The notes beneath the pieces were generated by a model. It was not told the DNA's origin, did no database searches, and saw nothing but the letters and a program-made list of their open reading frames with translations. A DNA stretch of 6,676 bases from Deferribacteraceae bacterium (GTDB lineage: Bacteria; Chrysiogenota; Deferribacteres; Deferribacterales; JAISNW01), in NCBI GenBank assembly GCA_031276055.1, contig JAISNW010000046.1, forward strand, positions 1 to 6,676. Direction: 5' to 3'. Made by a program: the position numbers and the translations under genes. Shown one piece after another: positions 6,415 to 6,676 of this stretch (positions are counted from its first letter, which is position 1; each line of letters begins with the position of its first letter).

Positions 6415-6676
6415 TTGAGTATAACGGTAAAGATACCCCTTAGCGAGCTTCAACCGGGTATGGTGGTTGTTCGTTTTGATAAGAGCGGGGTTACGTATCC
6501 ATATTACGGGAAGCCTTTCCCTGATAAAAAGTTGTGTCAATACCTTGAACGCAACGGGATTGAATATGCCTTTGTTAGGCAGGATAGAGCCCCAACTCAA
6601 GGCGCGCCTTCAGAAACGCCTGTTGAGAAGGAAGATCCTCGGAAATATCTAAAGAGTTTAGAAGATGCAACTCCTA
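6415..6676 (+). CDS. DUF3391-like N-terminal domain, probable HD-GYP protein (cut by right window edge)
   Basis: The frame runs from TTG at 6415 to the right edge without a stop, giving 87 residues. The segment VKIPLSELQPGMVVVRFDKSG (5-25 region) followed by a YGKPFPD stretch and LCQYLERNGIEYAFV (40-54) resembles the DUF3391 domain, whose hallmark is an I-x-x-x-x-L-x-P-G-M-x-V start. In known proteins this domain usually precedes an HD-GYP domain that hydrolyses cyclic di-GMP, but the catalytic part is outside the window, so the activity is inferred. Residues about 58-87 are rich in Pro, Glu, Asp and Lys and look like a linker. The start is chosen from the ribosome binding site and from where the similarity begins. 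It is divergent from proS and may share the 172-bp regulatory gap. A short unrelated domain cannot be excluded. Confidence 0.6.
   Translation, partial: MSITVKIPLSELQPGMVVVRFDKSGVTYPYYGKPFPDKKLCQYLERNGIEYAFVRQDRAPTQGAPSETPVEKEDPRKYLKSLEDATP

Noticed and set aside
6398..6418. Six-codon leader peptide (ATG to TGA) overlapping the TTG start of the right-edge gene
   Set aside because: Its only ribosome binding site would be absent and a frame this short arises easily by chance.
6391..6600. Minus-strand 69-codon open frame
   Set aside because: It is antisense to the DUF3391-like gene, has no family resemblance and no ribosome binding site.
1..6676. CRISPR array, tRNA/rRNA gene, insertion sequence or toxin-antitoxin pair
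   Set aside because: No regularly spaced repeats, no tRNA-like or rRNA sequence, no transposase motifs and no small paired genes were found; nearly all the sequence is explained by the seven genes.

Overview
The window is a bacterial chromosome segment. It carries a run of six minus-strand genes, all reading right to left, and one divergent plus-strand gene at the right edge. The right half is housekeeping: proS (prolyl-tRNA synthetase), fmt (methionyl-tRNA formyltransferase) and a DUF116 membrane-anchored cysteine protein are joined by short overlaps (10 nt and 8 nt) and look like one translation-related operon. The left half is a cell-surface polysaccharide locus: gmd (GDP-mannose 4,6-dehydratase), an FkbM-type methyltransferase with a long coiled-coil N-terminal extension, and the N-terminal part of a GT4 glycosyltransferase that runs off the left edge. 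The right edge holds the start of a plus-strand gene whose N-terminus resembles the DUF3391 domain found in front of HD-GYP (cyclic-di-GMP phosphodiesterase) domains.

Likely host: a bacterium, probably Gram-negative given the O-antigen-like genes, but the phylum cannot be fixed from this window. The fmt-DUF116 pairing is, from memory, common in clostridial, deltaproteobacterial and related lineages. Four of the seven genes (GT4, gmd, DUF116 and the right-edge gene) appear to start with TTG, each with a Shine-Dalgarno-like sequence at suitable distance. Sampled by eye, base composition falls from 31/60 (3961-4020) and 34/60 (5041-5100) G+C in the housekeeping genes to 16/60 (301-360) and 18/60 (421-480) in the glycosyltransferase. 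This is the usual signature of an exchangeable polysaccharide cluster next to core genes.

How the genes could work together: proS charges tRNA-Pro and fmt formylates initiator Met-tRNA; the DUF116 protein has no known function. Gmd makes GDP-4-keto-6-deoxy-D-mannose, a precursor of GDP-fucose, GDP-rhamnose or GDP-perosamine. The GT4 enzyme would add a sugar to a growing glycan and the FkbM protein would methylate it; the last two roles are inferred from family and context. I do not see a CRISPR array, RNA gene, insertion sequence or clearly new defence or mobile system. The points most worth a second look are substitutions at usually conserved sites in Gmd and the FkbM protein, the FkbM N-terminal extension, the DUF116 cysteine layout, and two unexplained inverted repeats between genes.
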